This document shows positions 1 through 11,616 of a stretch of 64,000 nucleotides of DNA, piece after piece. Origin of the DNA: Diploptera punctata (taxonomy: Eukaryota > Arthropoda > Insecta > Blattodea > Blaberidae); contig JASPKZ010004956.1 in assembly GCA_030220185.1 (NCBI GenBank), positions 250,501 to 314,500 of the forward strand, given 5' to 3'. The first letter of the stretch is position 1. Every line of letters begins with the position of its first letter. The position numbers and the translations under genes are program-made. The notes beneath the pieces are model-generated. The model did not search any database. It was not told the origin of the DNA and worked only from the letters and a program-made list of their open reading frames with translations.

Positions 1-536
1 AACAAACATCTGAGAGTCTGAAAGCATTCCTCTAATAAAATGTGACATCTTATCTAGAAGTACAAGAAATTGAATATTGGGAAATGCGATGCTCTTGAAA
101 TTGGTTTATGTTGTTTGTGGTTTTTATTAGATTCAAGCAGTTGTAGGTTAATGTGTTTAACTATATCTCGCATTAAGTTTTGTTTCTCCCTGGAGAATCG
201 TTCAAATGATTGAATCCATGTTACAAACAAAATACGTTCAATTGAAACTGCAAAAAGCGATAGGTGATTGTTTTAATGAGAAATCGTCTTTTCGAACGCA
301 AGTATATGAATTCTAAGCTTGATAATAAGATTACAGTTTAATAATCAACTGCCATGAGAAAATGATACAGGTAGGAACTAAACAAATTGAAATATATATA
401 AAGCTAAACAATAATGAATTGCTATCAATATCTAAAGCGCAAGTCTCCAGCGAATGACATTGCCAATGAAGAAGCATTGGTTATAGCCACATCTCGAGAT
501 GCGGTGTGAAACAGTCATTTTCGGTATGTTTAATCA
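1..536. other. Unrecognised AT-rich stretch
   Basis: No coding frame, tRNA-like box or inverted repeat that I can recognise. It ends where the inverted-repeat element at 537 begins. Confidence 0.5.
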
Positions 537-1093
537 GGGTGTAACTAAATTCACCCTACGACTTTGAGGACGTGTAGTGGGATCAAGATGGTTACGTTTC
601 GTATAGGTCATGTCCGGAAACGCACCGTTTTCCCGCTAAACGCAAAATACCACAACACACCTTGCTCTCTCTGATGTCTGCTGCTTGACGTCTGGGTTTA
701 CAAACAAGAAGGGCTCGATGTGTAACCGACTACTGACGTGAACATAGGTACGGTACCATCTACCATGTCTGGTACATACGATCCCAATCCTTGGTCCTAC
801 GACATACGCCACAGCCATAACCCGCGCCAGTAGGTCATCTTTGGATACCACAGGGAGTGTCGTAAATCAAGGATTTCATGTGACCCCACAAGTAATACGA
901 GTAGTCCTAGTGGGGTTAAATCGGGGAGAACGTGTAGAGTTTTTGGCACCGAAAATTCGGGAGAGCTGAATCGTGTTTTTGGTATTTTACGTGTAGCGGG
1001 GAAAACGGTACGTTTCCGGACATGAGTTCCTGTGATAAACGTAACCGTCTTAGTCACCTCTACGTGTCCTCAAAGTCTGAAATGGGAATTTAA
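537..1093. mobile_element. Inverted-repeat MITE or fold-back element, about 557 bp
   Basis: The first about 115 bases (537-655) are the imperfect reverse complement of the last about 120 (970-1092). Both arms carry the matching blocks GACTTTGAGGAC, GGTTACGTTT and CATGTCCGGAAACG in the same order. The interior (656-969) has no transposase; the frames crossing it are antisense to each other and unlike known proteins. Long inverted arms with a non-coding core fit a non-autonomous DNA transposon. I could not define a convincing target duplication, so the outer ends are approximate. Confidence 0.7.
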
Positions 1094-1228
1094 TTACACA
1101 TTCTGTATATTTCCTAAGTGCTGCGAGATGAGATATGAAACATTTATAGTCATTTAAGGGTTGATGTTCTTATTATTCATTTAACACTTCTCACTGAAGG
1201 ATAAATTATATTTGAAGAGAAAAGTTCT

Positions 1229-1302
1229 CGCCTAGACCGAGAATCGAACCCTGGACTTTTGACTTGCCGGGCCAAATGCTCACCAACTGAGCTACCGAGG
1301 CG
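1229..1302 (-). tRNA. tRNA-like sequence or tRNA pseudogene, apparent GGC (Ala) anticodon
   Basis: On the minus strand a 74-nt cloverleaf can be drawn. There is an A-box-like TAGCTCAGTTGGT, a B-box GGGTTCGATTC, a 7-bp acceptor stem with one mismatch (CGCCTCG with CTAGGCG), and a five-pair anticodon stem around the loop CCGGCAA. The loop reads GGC at the anticodon position. Position 33 is C instead of the nearly universal T, and there is no T-run terminator directly downstream. It is more likely a tRNA-derived SINE head or a pseudogene than a working tRNA. Confidence 0.45.
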
Positions 1303-1535
1303 AGTTATGATCTAGATGCAATTTTTTCTCTTATAGTATGTTGTATTCCCTCGCGCCCAAATGCTTGAAACCTTTGCTTCTATCTTTGCAAATGGCGGCT
1401 TCTAAGTTAATAATACATTTATTGAGAATTTAACATTACTTTATAAGCCAGTATGGCTTCTATTGATGTTTTTATTATTGATGTTTTAATTAAATGATTT
1501 AAACACTTTTTAAGTATGTTATATATTTCCTCGGT

Positions 1536-1866
1536 CCCACCGCTGTGGTCTCGAGATAGCGTGCTGATTTGTCACGCGCGCGGCCAGGGTTCGATCCCCG
1601 TCGGTGGCAGTTTTTCTGGGTTGAGGTTTTTATCGGGGGTTTTTTCTCACCTGTAAGACAAAACTGTCAGGAAAACTTTTAGCCCCAAACGGACCCCGAA
1701 ATCATATGGCCATCACCACTCATCCTTCACCGTTCTCAGGTTTGGAAGAAGACACGGGAAGCTACCACACCTACAATTCCCTTGCAAACCTGCAAAGCAA
1801 TAGCATGAAAGGCTATAATTGCAGTGAACGACCTGCCTTCGGGCAGAATTACTATGGATGGATATA
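1536..1866 (+). mobile_element. SINE-A copy 1 (tRNA-derived SINE, near full length)
   Basis: It starts with a tRNA-like head containing the polymerase III B-box GGTTCGATCCC at about 1588 and CCACCGCTGTGGTCTCGAG at the 5' end. A unique body follows, with a CATCACCACTCATC microsatellite-like segment, and a tail ending GGGCAGAATTACTATGGATG. The same order recurs at six other places in the window, on both strands. Function: non-coding, and it would depend on LINE machinery. Confidence 0.85.
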
Positions 1867-2459
1867 TTTCCTGGAAGATAAAAATGTAAAGTAACCCTTT
1901 TCCGAATTGTCTTGCTTTAGAACACATACGGAAGAGTGTGAGCTTGATTCACAGAGATTTACACCTTTGAATATTTTATTGTGTTCAGCGATTTGAACCT
2001 AATGAAGCTCTCTGTATAATTCTCTATGTACGGCTAAGTACGTTTAGGAGAATTGAATGTGCCATCATAATCTCTCTTAATACATTTGGTACTTATATCG
2101 TAAAGTACGTCGTATTTTGCCTCTATATATAATGAAACACTCCGAGTTTTATAAATACTGGATTTGTACATATTTTGAACCTTAAGTTAAAAAAGTTATG
2201 TTTTTAGCTTCCATCTACTTCATTTTGAAGTTTATCTTCTTTGCTCTCTGTAAGTTAAGTATGTTTCTAAACAACGTAAAAAATACCATTTCAATCGGAC
2301 GTCAAAATTGCATGTTACTAATTTCAAGCATTTTTAAACATTTACAGGAAAGGATTAATTTTGCATTTCAAGATATGAATGTTCATTTATCCGAAAAAAG
2401 AAAACTTTTAACTTATTTGTATAATATTCCGAATTTAAAATGTGTGATTTGAATTAAAA

Positions 2460-3045
2460 TATATTTTTGCGCGATAGTGAGTTTTATCATACTTACAGCA
2501 ATGGCGACGACCGTGATTGAAAGTTCGACTTCCTACATTTCGGGTTTGCCAACCCTAATACTATACTTCCTCGCGTGTGGGAAGTAAACCACTGCCTTCT
2601 ATGTAACATGACATATAATGGTATTGTACAAAAATATCCAAACAATAGTGTTAATAGGCAGTATACGAATTAAATCACTGCATTTTAAGTTATCTGAACT
2701 TTGTTTGAAACAATATAATACAATAAATACGTATTTGCCGCCATTTTATCAATAATTGGTCTCACGGTCTCCTGTAGTTACAGCTAATAAACATTGCCCA
2801 CACTGTTAACGTTAATCAATTGCTTATAATGAACGCAAATATTTCGAACAAAAATGTTATTATTTTACTATTATTTATTATTTCGCGCAAAAAAAAATTA
2901 TGTACATCACACGTTTGTAAAGTGTTTTACAGAATCTCGGAAATTAAAAACCTCGCTATCGCTCGGTTTATAACAGTTTTCCACGCTTCTGTAAAAATCA
3001 TTTCCCAACTTCGCATCGTAATATACTATTATTGTTATGATTGAA
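2460..3045 (+). repeat. Family P repeat, copy 1 (internally deleted)
   Basis: It aligns by eye, in inverted orientation, with 62737-63645. The shared blocks are a GGCAGTG/ACTTCCC segment with AACTTTCAAT, a GCCGCCATTTTATC-like block before a CACGG..CTGTAGT block, and a stretch beginning TTATAATGAACGCAAATATTTC. This copy lacks the 123-codon open frame present in the other one, so it looks like a deletion derivative. Class unknown. Confidence 0.6.
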
Positions 3046-3149
3046 GATTCTTATATCTTTATCTGTCAGTTGTAAGGAATGCGTTAAAACTTAGTATTTT
3101 TTCTATGTTTACTTCGAATGTCATTATATTTATACCAGGTATTCTAAAG

Positions 3150-3360
3150 TTGACCACAGTGGACTAGTGGTTACTACTCTCGCCTCTTGTTCCGAGAGGT
3201 TCGTGAGATCGAACCCGGTCGGGATAGATTGATATAAATCTCCATCTTGCTTGGGTCTGGGTGTGTCCTGTCTTTGTGTCGGTATGTGAAAAAAGTTAAC
3301 AAATATAGATATGAGAAAACAATTAAGGAAAATTTAAATAAATAAATAAATAAATAAAAC
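3150..3360 (+). mobile_element. tRNA-derived SINE (SINE-B-like) ending in an AATA microsatellite
   Basis: The head GTGGACTAGTGGTTACTACTCTCGCC resembles an A-box region, followed by GATCGAACCCGG as a B-box. It resembles the head of SINE-B at 40431 but has a different body, and it finishes in (AATA)n at 3335-3358. Confidence 0.6.
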
Positions 3361-4118
3361 TTTTTTTTTTATTTGACGGAATATGTCTGGGACTTCGTAT
3401 TTATAAACATTTATTTTCCTCCATCTGAGCGCTCGAAATTTAATTGATAATGTGGATTGTTCCTTTTGTATAATTCATAAAATCAGTGCCTCATTGAATT
3501 TTATTTAATCTTCAGTCATGCGGATATTATTCAAAAGAGAACATGTCATGTTGTGCATAAAATATCCGCAAGGTGCCCTAGGGTTTGATTACTATGGCCA
3601 ATGCTTGACACATGATCTAGCTTTCATTATGGAACGCAGTTAGGGCTTTGTGTTTACCATCGGTTTATTTACCGGATTCATGAGAGATATATTCCCTTGT
3701 TTTATACCTTTTTTTCTGCTCCCAGCAAATGTTTCTAGCTTTTCATTTGTTTAGTTTCCTTGTAGTTAGAAGAACTGACAGTTTTTTTCAAAGTTTATTT
3801 AACAAAGCTTTTTGTACCATGCACCAGGCATCTTGTTTTCTGTCTTAACTATATTCGTTACTCAAGTTTAACGTCAAGTGAGAATAAGTTTATATAAAAA
3901 ATCATATGTTTGTGTACATTTTAATGACTAATTTTAAATTTTAATGTCCGTTTATCACTTCTTATTACTAGTCTTATCAGTATTTTATTTTACCACACAC
4001 TATAAAATCTCAAGTAATTAGCATTGCTGTTCGAAATTGGGTATGCAAGAATTCTCAGATTTTGATCAAATATATATAATTTTATGTCTGAGGTTTTTTA
4101 TATATCATAAACCTACGA
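3361..4118. other. Unrecognised AT-rich stretch
   Basis: No coding or repeat signature that I can recognise. Confidence 0.4.
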
Positions 4119-4400
4119 ATTGGTCCTTTTCGCCTACGGTTCCAGTGGTCGCGGGTTTAAACCCAGTTGGTGTCGATGGGTTTTTCGGAAAGGAACTAAA
4201 ATTTGGTCCCGTGTCTTAGATTTATGACACGTAGGAGGACCTCAAGTCTGAAGAGAAAGGTCTCTGAGCAAACTGTGTCGCTCATTTCATACCCGACCTT
4301 GAATTGCAACGTTATGACCTTATTCAGTAAAGATGTAATGACAAATAATAACACCTCTACGATAACGGAACCTGTGGCTTTAGGTGACTTCTTAAAGAAG
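4119..4400 (+). mobile_element. Diverged SINE-B-like element
   Basis: The segment GGTCGCGGGTTTAAACCCAG followed by GTCGATGGG matches the B-box region of SINE-B (40431-40838), which reads GGTCGCGGGTTTAAACCCGG then GTCGATGG. The body past about 4190 (CAAGTCTGAAGAGAAAGG, TCTGAGCAAA) resembles SINE-B more loosely. The A-box part is eroded. The small open frames here are incidental. Confidence 0.5.
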
Positions 4401-4435
4401 TCATAGTTCTGAAAAATTAATCAACGCCGGGCTAT

Positions 4436-4509
4436 CTATCTATATACGATAATTTTCTCTACCTACCCACCCACATATCTATAACGCACATCCGCACACC
4501 TATCAATAT

Positions 4510-4544
<35 letters not shown>

Positions 4545-4850
4545 GTTTACCTATCTACCTGTCTTTCTGTTTGTCTGTCTGTCTACCTATTTATCTATAT
4601 TTCTCTCTGTCTTCATATCTATCTATCTATCTATCTATCTATATACCTTTCTCTCTATCTATCTACCTGCCTGTCTATCTATCTATCTATCTAGATCTAT
4701 TTCTGTATCTATAGACTACCTACATATCATCTAACTCTGTATCTGTACTCGTTTCTCCATATCTATTCCCTCTATATCACTATTTCTAACTGTATATTTT
4801 ACACGCTTTATATTAGCTTGACCTGTATCTATCTATCTATCTATGTAACG
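4436..4850. repeat. Microsatellite field (CTAT/ATCT and CTGT variants)
   Basis: About 400 bases dominated by CTAT tetranucleotide repeats, interrupted by CTGT, CTAC and TTTCT variants. Confidence 0.9.
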
Positions 4851-5156
4851 GAATCTTTCAACGCGATTTTCACCCACTTAAAATCATCGGATCGACTTGA
4901 AACTTTGTATACTTGTAGAGGACCCGTGACAATACAATAATTTCATATTTATTTTCTAAAATCCTGGCCATTAATCATCTGAAAATAGAAAAAACGTGTT
5001 TTTGTATCAATGTAACGGAATATTTCAACACGATTTTCACCCACTTAGAAACATTGGATCGACTTGAAACTTTGTATACGTGTAGAGGACCCGTGACAAT
5101 ACAATAATTTCATATTTTGTTTCTAAAATCCTGGCCAGAATCATCCGAAAATCAAA
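4850..5156. repeat. Tandem duplication, two units of about 160 bp
   Basis: The block starting GTAACGGAATCTTTCAACGC at about 4846 recurs at about 5012 as GTAACGGAATATTTCAACAC. Both copies continue through CGACTTGAAACTTTGTATAC, GTAGAGGACCCGTGACAATA and ATCCTGGCCA. The copies differ by point changes and small indels. No coding function is visible. Confidence 0.8.
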
Positions 5157-5162
5157 ACACAA

Positions 5163-5471
5163 TAGTTTTAAAAAAACTAAAAAACACGCTTTAAAACCGA
5201 ATTAAAAAATGAAAAATAATTTTAATTTCCAACACGCTTGGGATAAATAATTTTACCATGAAAAGCGTGGGGTGCTTTTTATGATTTTTACACTTTCTTC
5301 TTAAAGAATTTAACTTTTACCAATATCTGTTTATTATCAAATATATTAATTGATATAGAGCACCCCACGCTTTTGATGGTAAAATTTATCCCAAGCGTGT
5401 TGGAAATTAAAATTATTTTTCATTTTTTAATTCGGTTTTAAAGCGTGTTCTTTTAGTTTTTTTAAAACTAT
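5163..5471. repeat. Long hairpin: inverted repeat with 113-bp arms and 83-bp spacer
   Basis: Arms 5163-5275 and 5359-5471 are nearly perfect reverse complements, matching through AAAACACGCTTTAAAACCG, CCAACACGCTTGGGATAAAT and AAGCGTGGGGTGCT. It is probably a MITE or the fold-back end of a larger element that includes the tandem block just before it. Confidence 0.8.
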
Positions 5472-6416
5472 TATTTTTCTTATCTACCTATGTATGTGTA
5501 ACTTGAAAAAGTAATTACTTTATCATACCTGGTTCCCTGATCTGTAAGAAAACTATATTAGTTATGAAATAAGGAAAGGAATAATTCATGCAATAGGTGA
5601 TATTACTGTGAACTTACAAGAGTCAGTACATTATTTTTATTGTTAACTCTCCAAAGTAATATCAGAATACATAAACTTTAATTATACTGTTGTGCCACAT
5701 ATTTCAAAAACATGGATTCTAAAGAAAAACTAGAAGACTAAAATGAACTTAATATTTTTAAAGGGAAAATCTAAGAGCTATATTTAGATCAGTTAAAGTG
5801 TATAATGTATGGAGAGTGCATTGCAAAAGAGAGCTATATGCATTATTTGAAGGAATATATGTTACGACTTTTATTAAGATACTATTTACGACGGGCTTGA
5901 TGCTTTGTAATAAAAGAAAACTTAAAGCCAACTCATGTTGAGGTATTACGTAAATGAAGCCAGACTATAAAAAACCGTAGCTTTTTTTAATTAATTATTT
6001 TATGCGTGTCGTTGAAGGAGAATAGTGAAATATTTGTTCTAAAGAATAGTCAGGATCGAGAGCACAAATAATGATTTACAGAGTAGGTTGTGTTTACATG
6101 TTACTTGGTCCTGCTGCCATATAGAAAACTATACAATCATGTCACTCGGCGACTTAATAAAAAAACGCGTTTCATTTTTTTGTGCAATTAAATGTTGCTT
6201 AATACGTACTCTATTAACTATTTAAAATTGTATATCTGTATCGAATTATATATTTTGTTCTTATATGATGTAATCAAAATAACGCCAGAATTTTGAGATC
6301 GAATCTAATATTTTAAGAGATTTTCTTTTTTCCATGCACATTTTGCTGAAGCATTGAGGTAAATCAGTACAAGCGGGTGTCAATGCGAAGATAAATAACT
6401 TATTCACTATCGAAAA
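5472..6416. other. Unrecognised AT-rich stretch
   Basis: No reading frame or repeat family recognised. Confidence 0.4.
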
Positions 6417-6600
6417 GCGGACCTAAGCTCTCCACACATCCCTATTCCGAGTTAAAGTTTTTACTATCCCCTGTATAATTTAACTCCCTCAAATCATGAT
6501 TAAGGCGTTACTCTCCCACCTCATTTTTGGCCTCCCTACTGAGACCTTTCCCCTCTGATTTTCTACAAGGAGTTTCCGTAGGCCTCTTTCATTCCTCAAT
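6417..6600 (-). mobile_element. LINE-A fragment (3' end of a non-LTR retrotransposon)
   Basis: On the minus strand this matches the last coding part of LINE-A, the segment that reads RPRMRWENN and NDWK in better copies such as 43594-44128. It lacks the very 3' end and is broken at 6600 inside the gene. No frame is open. Confidence 0.65.
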
Positions 6601-6629
6601 CGCGCCAAAAGTACCGACCACTTCAGCTT

Positions 6630-6630
<1 letters not shown>

Positions 6631-6666
<36 letters not shown>

Positions 6667-8047
6667 CACTGGCACTATCAAACCCATAGGTTTATGGCTG
6701 CACGGACATAGCTCTCCGTACATCCCTATCCTGAGCTAAGGTTTTCCAATCATTTCCTGTATTAATTGATGCGCTTAGAATAATAACGGCAGATCCCAAC
6801 CAAAATTCATTTTGAGATAAATGCAAATGTCTGTTTTTTTTTCCAGAACGTGAAAAGTAGGTAACAAATATGACTTGAAATTTTCTGGGTATTTAATTTA
6901 AGGGATTTCACATCTATGTGCAAGTTCTTGAACCTTTGTTTTCCTGATTTTGTGTTGTTTATTAGAACAAGAACTATACAGAACAGAAAAAAAATTGTGT
7001 AAAATTGACTTTTCCTTATTTATCATCTTGAAATACCTAATGCAACTCTATTTCTAAATCTTCACATTTTTCGTCAACATCAACACCATCATGAAGAAGA
7101 CTATTATAAAAATCATGATGGATGTGTGGTATATATTTCAGTATTTCATCAGGTCATTGTATTTAGCATTCTTTATCTTTGTCTGTTCACTGTACGTCTG
7201 CTGTAACTTAAAACAATGTAACATGTGAACTTTTACCTATTTTCCTACAACGCGATGAACGTGTAGCAGACATAAAGTAAAGCACTCATAGTTGGGATAT
7301 GTTATTTTAACGCTGAGAATGCGTTCGTTTTCACTACGGACAAATTTTAAAGGTGGAAAATGAGAGCTTTGGCATATCCCAATTTGTTTGATACTTCATC
7401 ACATGAAGAATAGATTGCAGCTGTGCACGGTCATGCTCCTATCTCAAAATTCGATGTCAGTTGAGATCTGCCGTTATTATTCTGAGCGCTTCAATTTATT
7501 TCCCTCAAATCATAGTTAATGTTATTCTCCCACCTCAATTAATGGTAACTGGGCGTTTTACCTCTGGTTTTCCTAGGTTATCTTGCCGTTTAACTTTATT
7601 CCTTGCATTGTCATCAATTAATTTTATGTCCGGCGATGTGTATTTGAGCTTTTTAGTAATGCAAATTTCGCCGTGGTTGCGTTTCAAGCGCAACGCAAGG
7701 CTAGCTTGGTATATGTCTACACTATTTAACTCTTACTATTATTACATCTGATTTCCCATAAAGATCATGCAGCTCTCTTATTATGAAGTCTTCTCCAATC
7801 ACTTGTCTGTTCATCTCTATTTGCTCCAAAAATGTCTAAGTACTTTATTCTCGAATTCTCATTTCTTTTCTACTCCCTTAGAGTAAGAGTCCATGTTTCG
7901 CAACCATATAGTGTAACTCGAAGAATAATACTTTGTGTTTTTAATTTAACGGTTTTTGAGAAGGACAAGAGAACCTGTAATGCATTATAACATGAATTTC
8001 CAGAACTGAATCTATATTTAATCCCTTTATGTACCTCATTCCTATTT
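6631..8047 (-). mobile_element. LINE-A copy split by a DNA transposon
   Basis: Minus strand. The 3' end is the (GTTA)n tail at 6631-6665, followed inward by the LINE-A 3' terminus. The copy is interrupted from 6768 to 7492 and resumes at 7497 as CCCTCAAATCATAGTTAATG, the next LINE-A sequence (compare 13565-13585). It runs to about 8047, covering the C-terminal tail of the reverse transcriptase polyprotein in broken frames. The 5' end is truncated, as usual for LINEs. Confidence 0.75.
6768..7492. mobile_element. 725-bp non-autonomous DNA transposon with about 50-bp TIRs and AATT duplication
   Basis: The left terminus (GATGCGCTTAGAATAATAACG..) and the reverse complement of the right terminus (GAAGCGCTCAGAATAATAACG..) match for about 30 bases, then again at TTTTGAGATA, giving TIRs of about 50 bp. 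Both sides are flanked by AATT (6764-6767 and 7493-7496), and removing the element and one AATT rejoins LINE-A sequence. The interior has no transposase. Superfamily not assigned. Confidence 0.75.
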
Positions 8048-9127
8048 ATAATTATTGTTTATAGGTATTTGAATTCAGCCATTTGTTGATACTATCGCTT
8101 ATTTGTCATTACCGTCCATTTCCATTATATTAATAATTTATTTGTGTGACTATGTATTTATTTTTATTTGTGTTTACTTCCCCGTAGTTTCTTAGTGCTA
8201 TTTAAATATATAATAAATTAGCTTATAGCGTTTTCTCGCTAACACCTAACAACACATCAGTATATACGAACACTTTTTTACCATGAATTATCTGAGCTAA
8301 CAAAATATATTTTATGTTTTTCTTATAAGGCACATTCAAACGTCGCCTGTCTTACATTTTAGCAGATATCCATTTTTATGGTTTCCCTTATAGCAAATTG
8401 TAGTTTTCTACGGTTGTGAGTATAATATACAATGCAAACGAGAGTTTTTGTGACATGCAAATAAAAAACATGTGGCCACATGTGTTATAAAACAGTAAGT
8501 TAAATAGTTCTTGCAAGAGAATAATTAGTTCATAGACCTATATTTTATAACATATTTACACCTTTTGCGTATGAGGAATGAAGGATACTGACTGCAACAA
8601 TACCAATCATCGTCCAATGTACAGTTCTTAATAAAGAATACGATTAAAGTCTTCTGAAGTGGATGCGTGTACCGAGTCCATAGGAGCTGAGAATGTCGAT
8701 ATAAATTGGTGTTCGTGGCGGCTTGAAATAATAGCACTGTATGTAACAGAAATCAACGATATTTTATTAATGTTAAACTTCACTTTGTTCTGAATTAAAC
8801 TTGATTGATGAAATATGATGCAGATGTGAACAGGCACTCACAAGTACGACGTGCCCGGACTAGCACATGCGGCTAAGTGAGGAACGCGGACAAGTAGCGT
8901 CCGAAGCCAAATGTTTACAGTGTTGCAACATGTAGCTTCAAATCATGCAACGTCATACGTTGCCACGTTAACTATTGAAAGAATATCAGTGAATAGTAAT
9001 TTATGAATAAGAGTCAAGGAGGCTGGAAAATAAATGAAATGCTAGAAGCGATATTCCAAAAATGTTGACAGAAAATTGTGTTATACTATTCCTAATAGAG
9101 CCCTCCTTTGTACTGTATCTTTACCTT
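8048..9127. other. Unrecognised stretch
   Basis: Short open frames on the minus strand at 8525-8837 resemble nothing I know. The block at 8845-8945 is somewhat richer in GC but not recognisable. Confidence 0.4.
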
Positions 9128-10277
9128 GTCGTGATGGAGTGGCTTGCGTGTTTGAATGATCCCGAGAGCTATGCCGGCGGTAGTATTGCTGCCGATAGAG
9201 TTACTCATGCCTGATTGATCGAATGTGATAAGTCAGACGAAAAACGCACTTTGGCCGAAAGAGTGACGATATTTCACCATACAAATACAACCGTCAAAAA
9301 TGCGGACATGGGTTCCACTGGGGTAAAATTTTCCGGAGGTCAAATCGTCCCCCATTCGATTCTCCAGACGGGGACTACTTCAGGGAACCCATGCCAAAGG
9401 CTAAAACATAGGGACATGTTCCTTGGAAAATGGAATGTTAGGATTTTATACAATAGCGGGACACTAGAGATATTAACGCGGGAATTAGATAAATCGCCCT
9501 TGGATATAGTCGCTTTACAGGAAGATAGGTGGTCAGGAGAAGGTAGTCAGGAATCAGAAAGCTTTGCATTATACTATGGTGGTGCAGAAAGATCTGAATT
9601 TGGAACGGGTTTTTTTAGTCCAAAGGAGGTTCCTGTCCGCTATCCAAGACATTAAATTCGTCAGTGATAAGATATCACACATAATTGTAACTGAATTCAA
9701 ATAGCAAGGAACAATAATCACAAATAGAAATGAGTTGCACAAGGTAATCAAACACAGGTTCAATTCTGGAAATGCGTGCTATTATGCTTTTACAGAGACT
9801 CTTGACGTCCCAACGTCCTTTAAAAAAACGTTAAACTGAAAAACATATATAACTATTATTCTACCAGTTATATTACACGGATGCGAAAAATCGACTCTTA
9901 CATTAAGGGAGGAAAGGAGATAACGAGTATTTGACATTCAAGTTCGTAGGAAAATATTTGGACCAAAGAGAGATGAACAGACAGGTGAATGGAAATAACT
10001 ACATAACAGTGAACTACATGGTCTTTATAGGAAGCCAGATATAATAAGAATAGTTAAGTCTCGTAGACTGCGATGGGCAGGACATGTGGCACAAATGGGG
10101 AATGAAAGACGTGCATGGAAGCTTCTTGTTGAAAACCAAGAGGGAAAACGGCCAGTTAGCAGACCAAAAATGAAGTGGGAGAATAATATTAAGTATGATT
10201 TGAGGGACGTAGATTATATAGGGAATGATTGGAAAACATTAGGCTCAGGACAGGGAGTTGTATGGAGAGCTTATGTG
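9128..10277 (+). mobile_element. LINE-A copy: 5' leader and endonuclease start joined to the C-terminal tail
   Basis: The plus strand holds a 5' leader, then a frame from about 9413 that reads FLGKWNVRILYNSGTLE and LDIVALQEDRW. This is the start of an exonuclease-endonuclease-phosphatase domain of a non-LTR retrotransposon, with the WNVR and QE motifs. It continues brokenly to about 9705 and then jumps to NELHKVIKHRFNSGN, which in other copies lies near the end of the polyprotein. The C-terminal tail (GNERRAWKLL, GKRPVSRPKMKW) follows to about 10277. The whole reverse transcriptase is missing, and the 3' terminus is cut short before the (GTTA)n tail. Dead element. Confidence 0.75.
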
Positions 10278-11454
10278 TTACGTGTTACAGATTTTTCACT
10301 TCTATTTTCATATTCAGCAGGGCCGATTTAGTAATAATCAGCATATTTGTTTTCTATGACAGACAAAATAATAAACTTTTTTGACTAATGTATTATGATT
10401 GTTATTATTATTATTATTATTATAATTAATATTATTATTACTTTTTATGATACTGTTAAAATGGCAAATATGTTCAAACGAATCCTGGTAATGAAATTCC
10501 AACATATCATTTGTCTCGATGACAGAATAATGACTTCAGACAACAAGTAAGATATTTACAATATTATTTACAAATATGGAAAAAGCCTCAGGTTATTTCG
10601 AATCGAAGTTTGAATCTACAACTTCGAAAACGAGTCTCAAATGCTACTATTTAGCCAACTTTCTCGGTACTGTAAAATTGTTGAAAATTTAATAAAAATG
10701 CATTTTAAATAAAAATATTGATGAAGTGAATTTACATAAAAATAAATTAAAAAATATATTTCTATGTAAAATTAAATTTGATGTATCTACTCTATAATTC
10801 TCACCTAGTACAATGAACTTGATTTGGGATATCTATCTCTATTCAATAAAAACATTTATTTAATTAAAAATTAATTCCCCAGTCTTCATAACCCCTGATA
10901 TAAACGAATTTTTATCATTCTGTCATAAAATTTGTAAATGACTCTTAAGTTATAAAAAAGCGAGTTTTATTAATGTTGTGCTATGGTTCCATGATCATCC
11001 TACCACTTCTCCGGCATTATTGTGTAGCGTGGAGTCTATGTAGTGCCCTGCAGGCGTTAACTGCACATTGGCAGATAACTGTAATGTCAATAAACGCCCT
11101 TGTGTTACTGCACAATCACAAAGCTTTACATCCAGGATTGCTGATAAACGATAAGCGTTGCTAAGTTCACATAGCTGCAGTTTTCCAAAAAGTTAACTTT
11201 GCAATAAAATTCTTGTAAACTGCAACTATTTTATGGATCTGATTTTACCCCTTAATACCATTCGAATATCTATCACAGTCCCAATTTTTGTTTAGTGTCA
11301 GTCCTGACATTTCATTACTGAAATTAAGAAATTCTATAGAGGTTTTCACGTGTAGAGAATAGGACTGTTCTTGTGGAGAATTTTATAATAAACGTGTCCT
11401 ATTATGTGAGGTTAATTTATCGGTTAATTCAAAATTACGTAAAATATAATATTA
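10278..11454. other. Unrecognised AT-rich stretch with a TTA microsatellite
   Basis: (TTA)n lies at about 10404-10440. The 63-codon frame at 10973-11164 has no recognisable similarity. Otherwise nothing identified. Confidence 0.4.
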
Positions 11455-11504
11455 TGAAATGTCGAAAGGTCCGTCTCCTCAACTTAAAGATTATTAGTTA
11501 TTTG

Positions 11505-11534
11505 TAGCGCTTTCGGGACTAGTCCCATCATCAG
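11505..11534 (-). ncRNA. Hammerhead-ribozyme-like core (left end)
   Basis: Minus strand: CTGATGA, then a stem II hairpin GGGA-CTAG-TCCC, then GAAA, then self-complementary GCGC followed by TA. The conserved boxes CTGATGA and GAAA are intact. A four-base palindromic stem III would need to pair between two molecules. Activity is inferred only. Confidence 0.6.
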
Positions 11535-11588
11535 CAGAATTAACAGGATATGGGTTCTTATCTGTCGACCCCTGTCCTGTTACTTCTG

Positions 11589-11616
11589 CTGATGATGGAA
11601 CTAGCCTCGAAAGCGC
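11589..11616 (+). ncRNA. Hammerhead-ribozyme-like core (right end, degraded)
   Basis: Plus strand: CTGATGA, a weakened stem II (GGAACTAGCCTC), GAAA, GCGC. The base after GCGC is A instead of the T seen in the left copy, so the expected cleavage triplet is lost. Confidence 0.5.

Noticed and set aside
636..1057. Overlapping minus-strand frames
   Set aside because: They lie in and between the arms of the inverted-repeat element and resemble no protein.
1229..1302. A functional tRNA-Ala gene
   Set aside because: Position 33 is C, the acceptor stem has a mismatch, and there is no T-run terminator, so it is kept only as tRNA-like.
1706..1927. Opposing short frames
   Set aside because: Both cross the SINE-A body and tail; they are by-products of the repeat.
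4436..4850. CRISPR-like array
   Set aside because: The repeats are tetranucleotide microsatellites with no spacers, and the window is eukaryotic.
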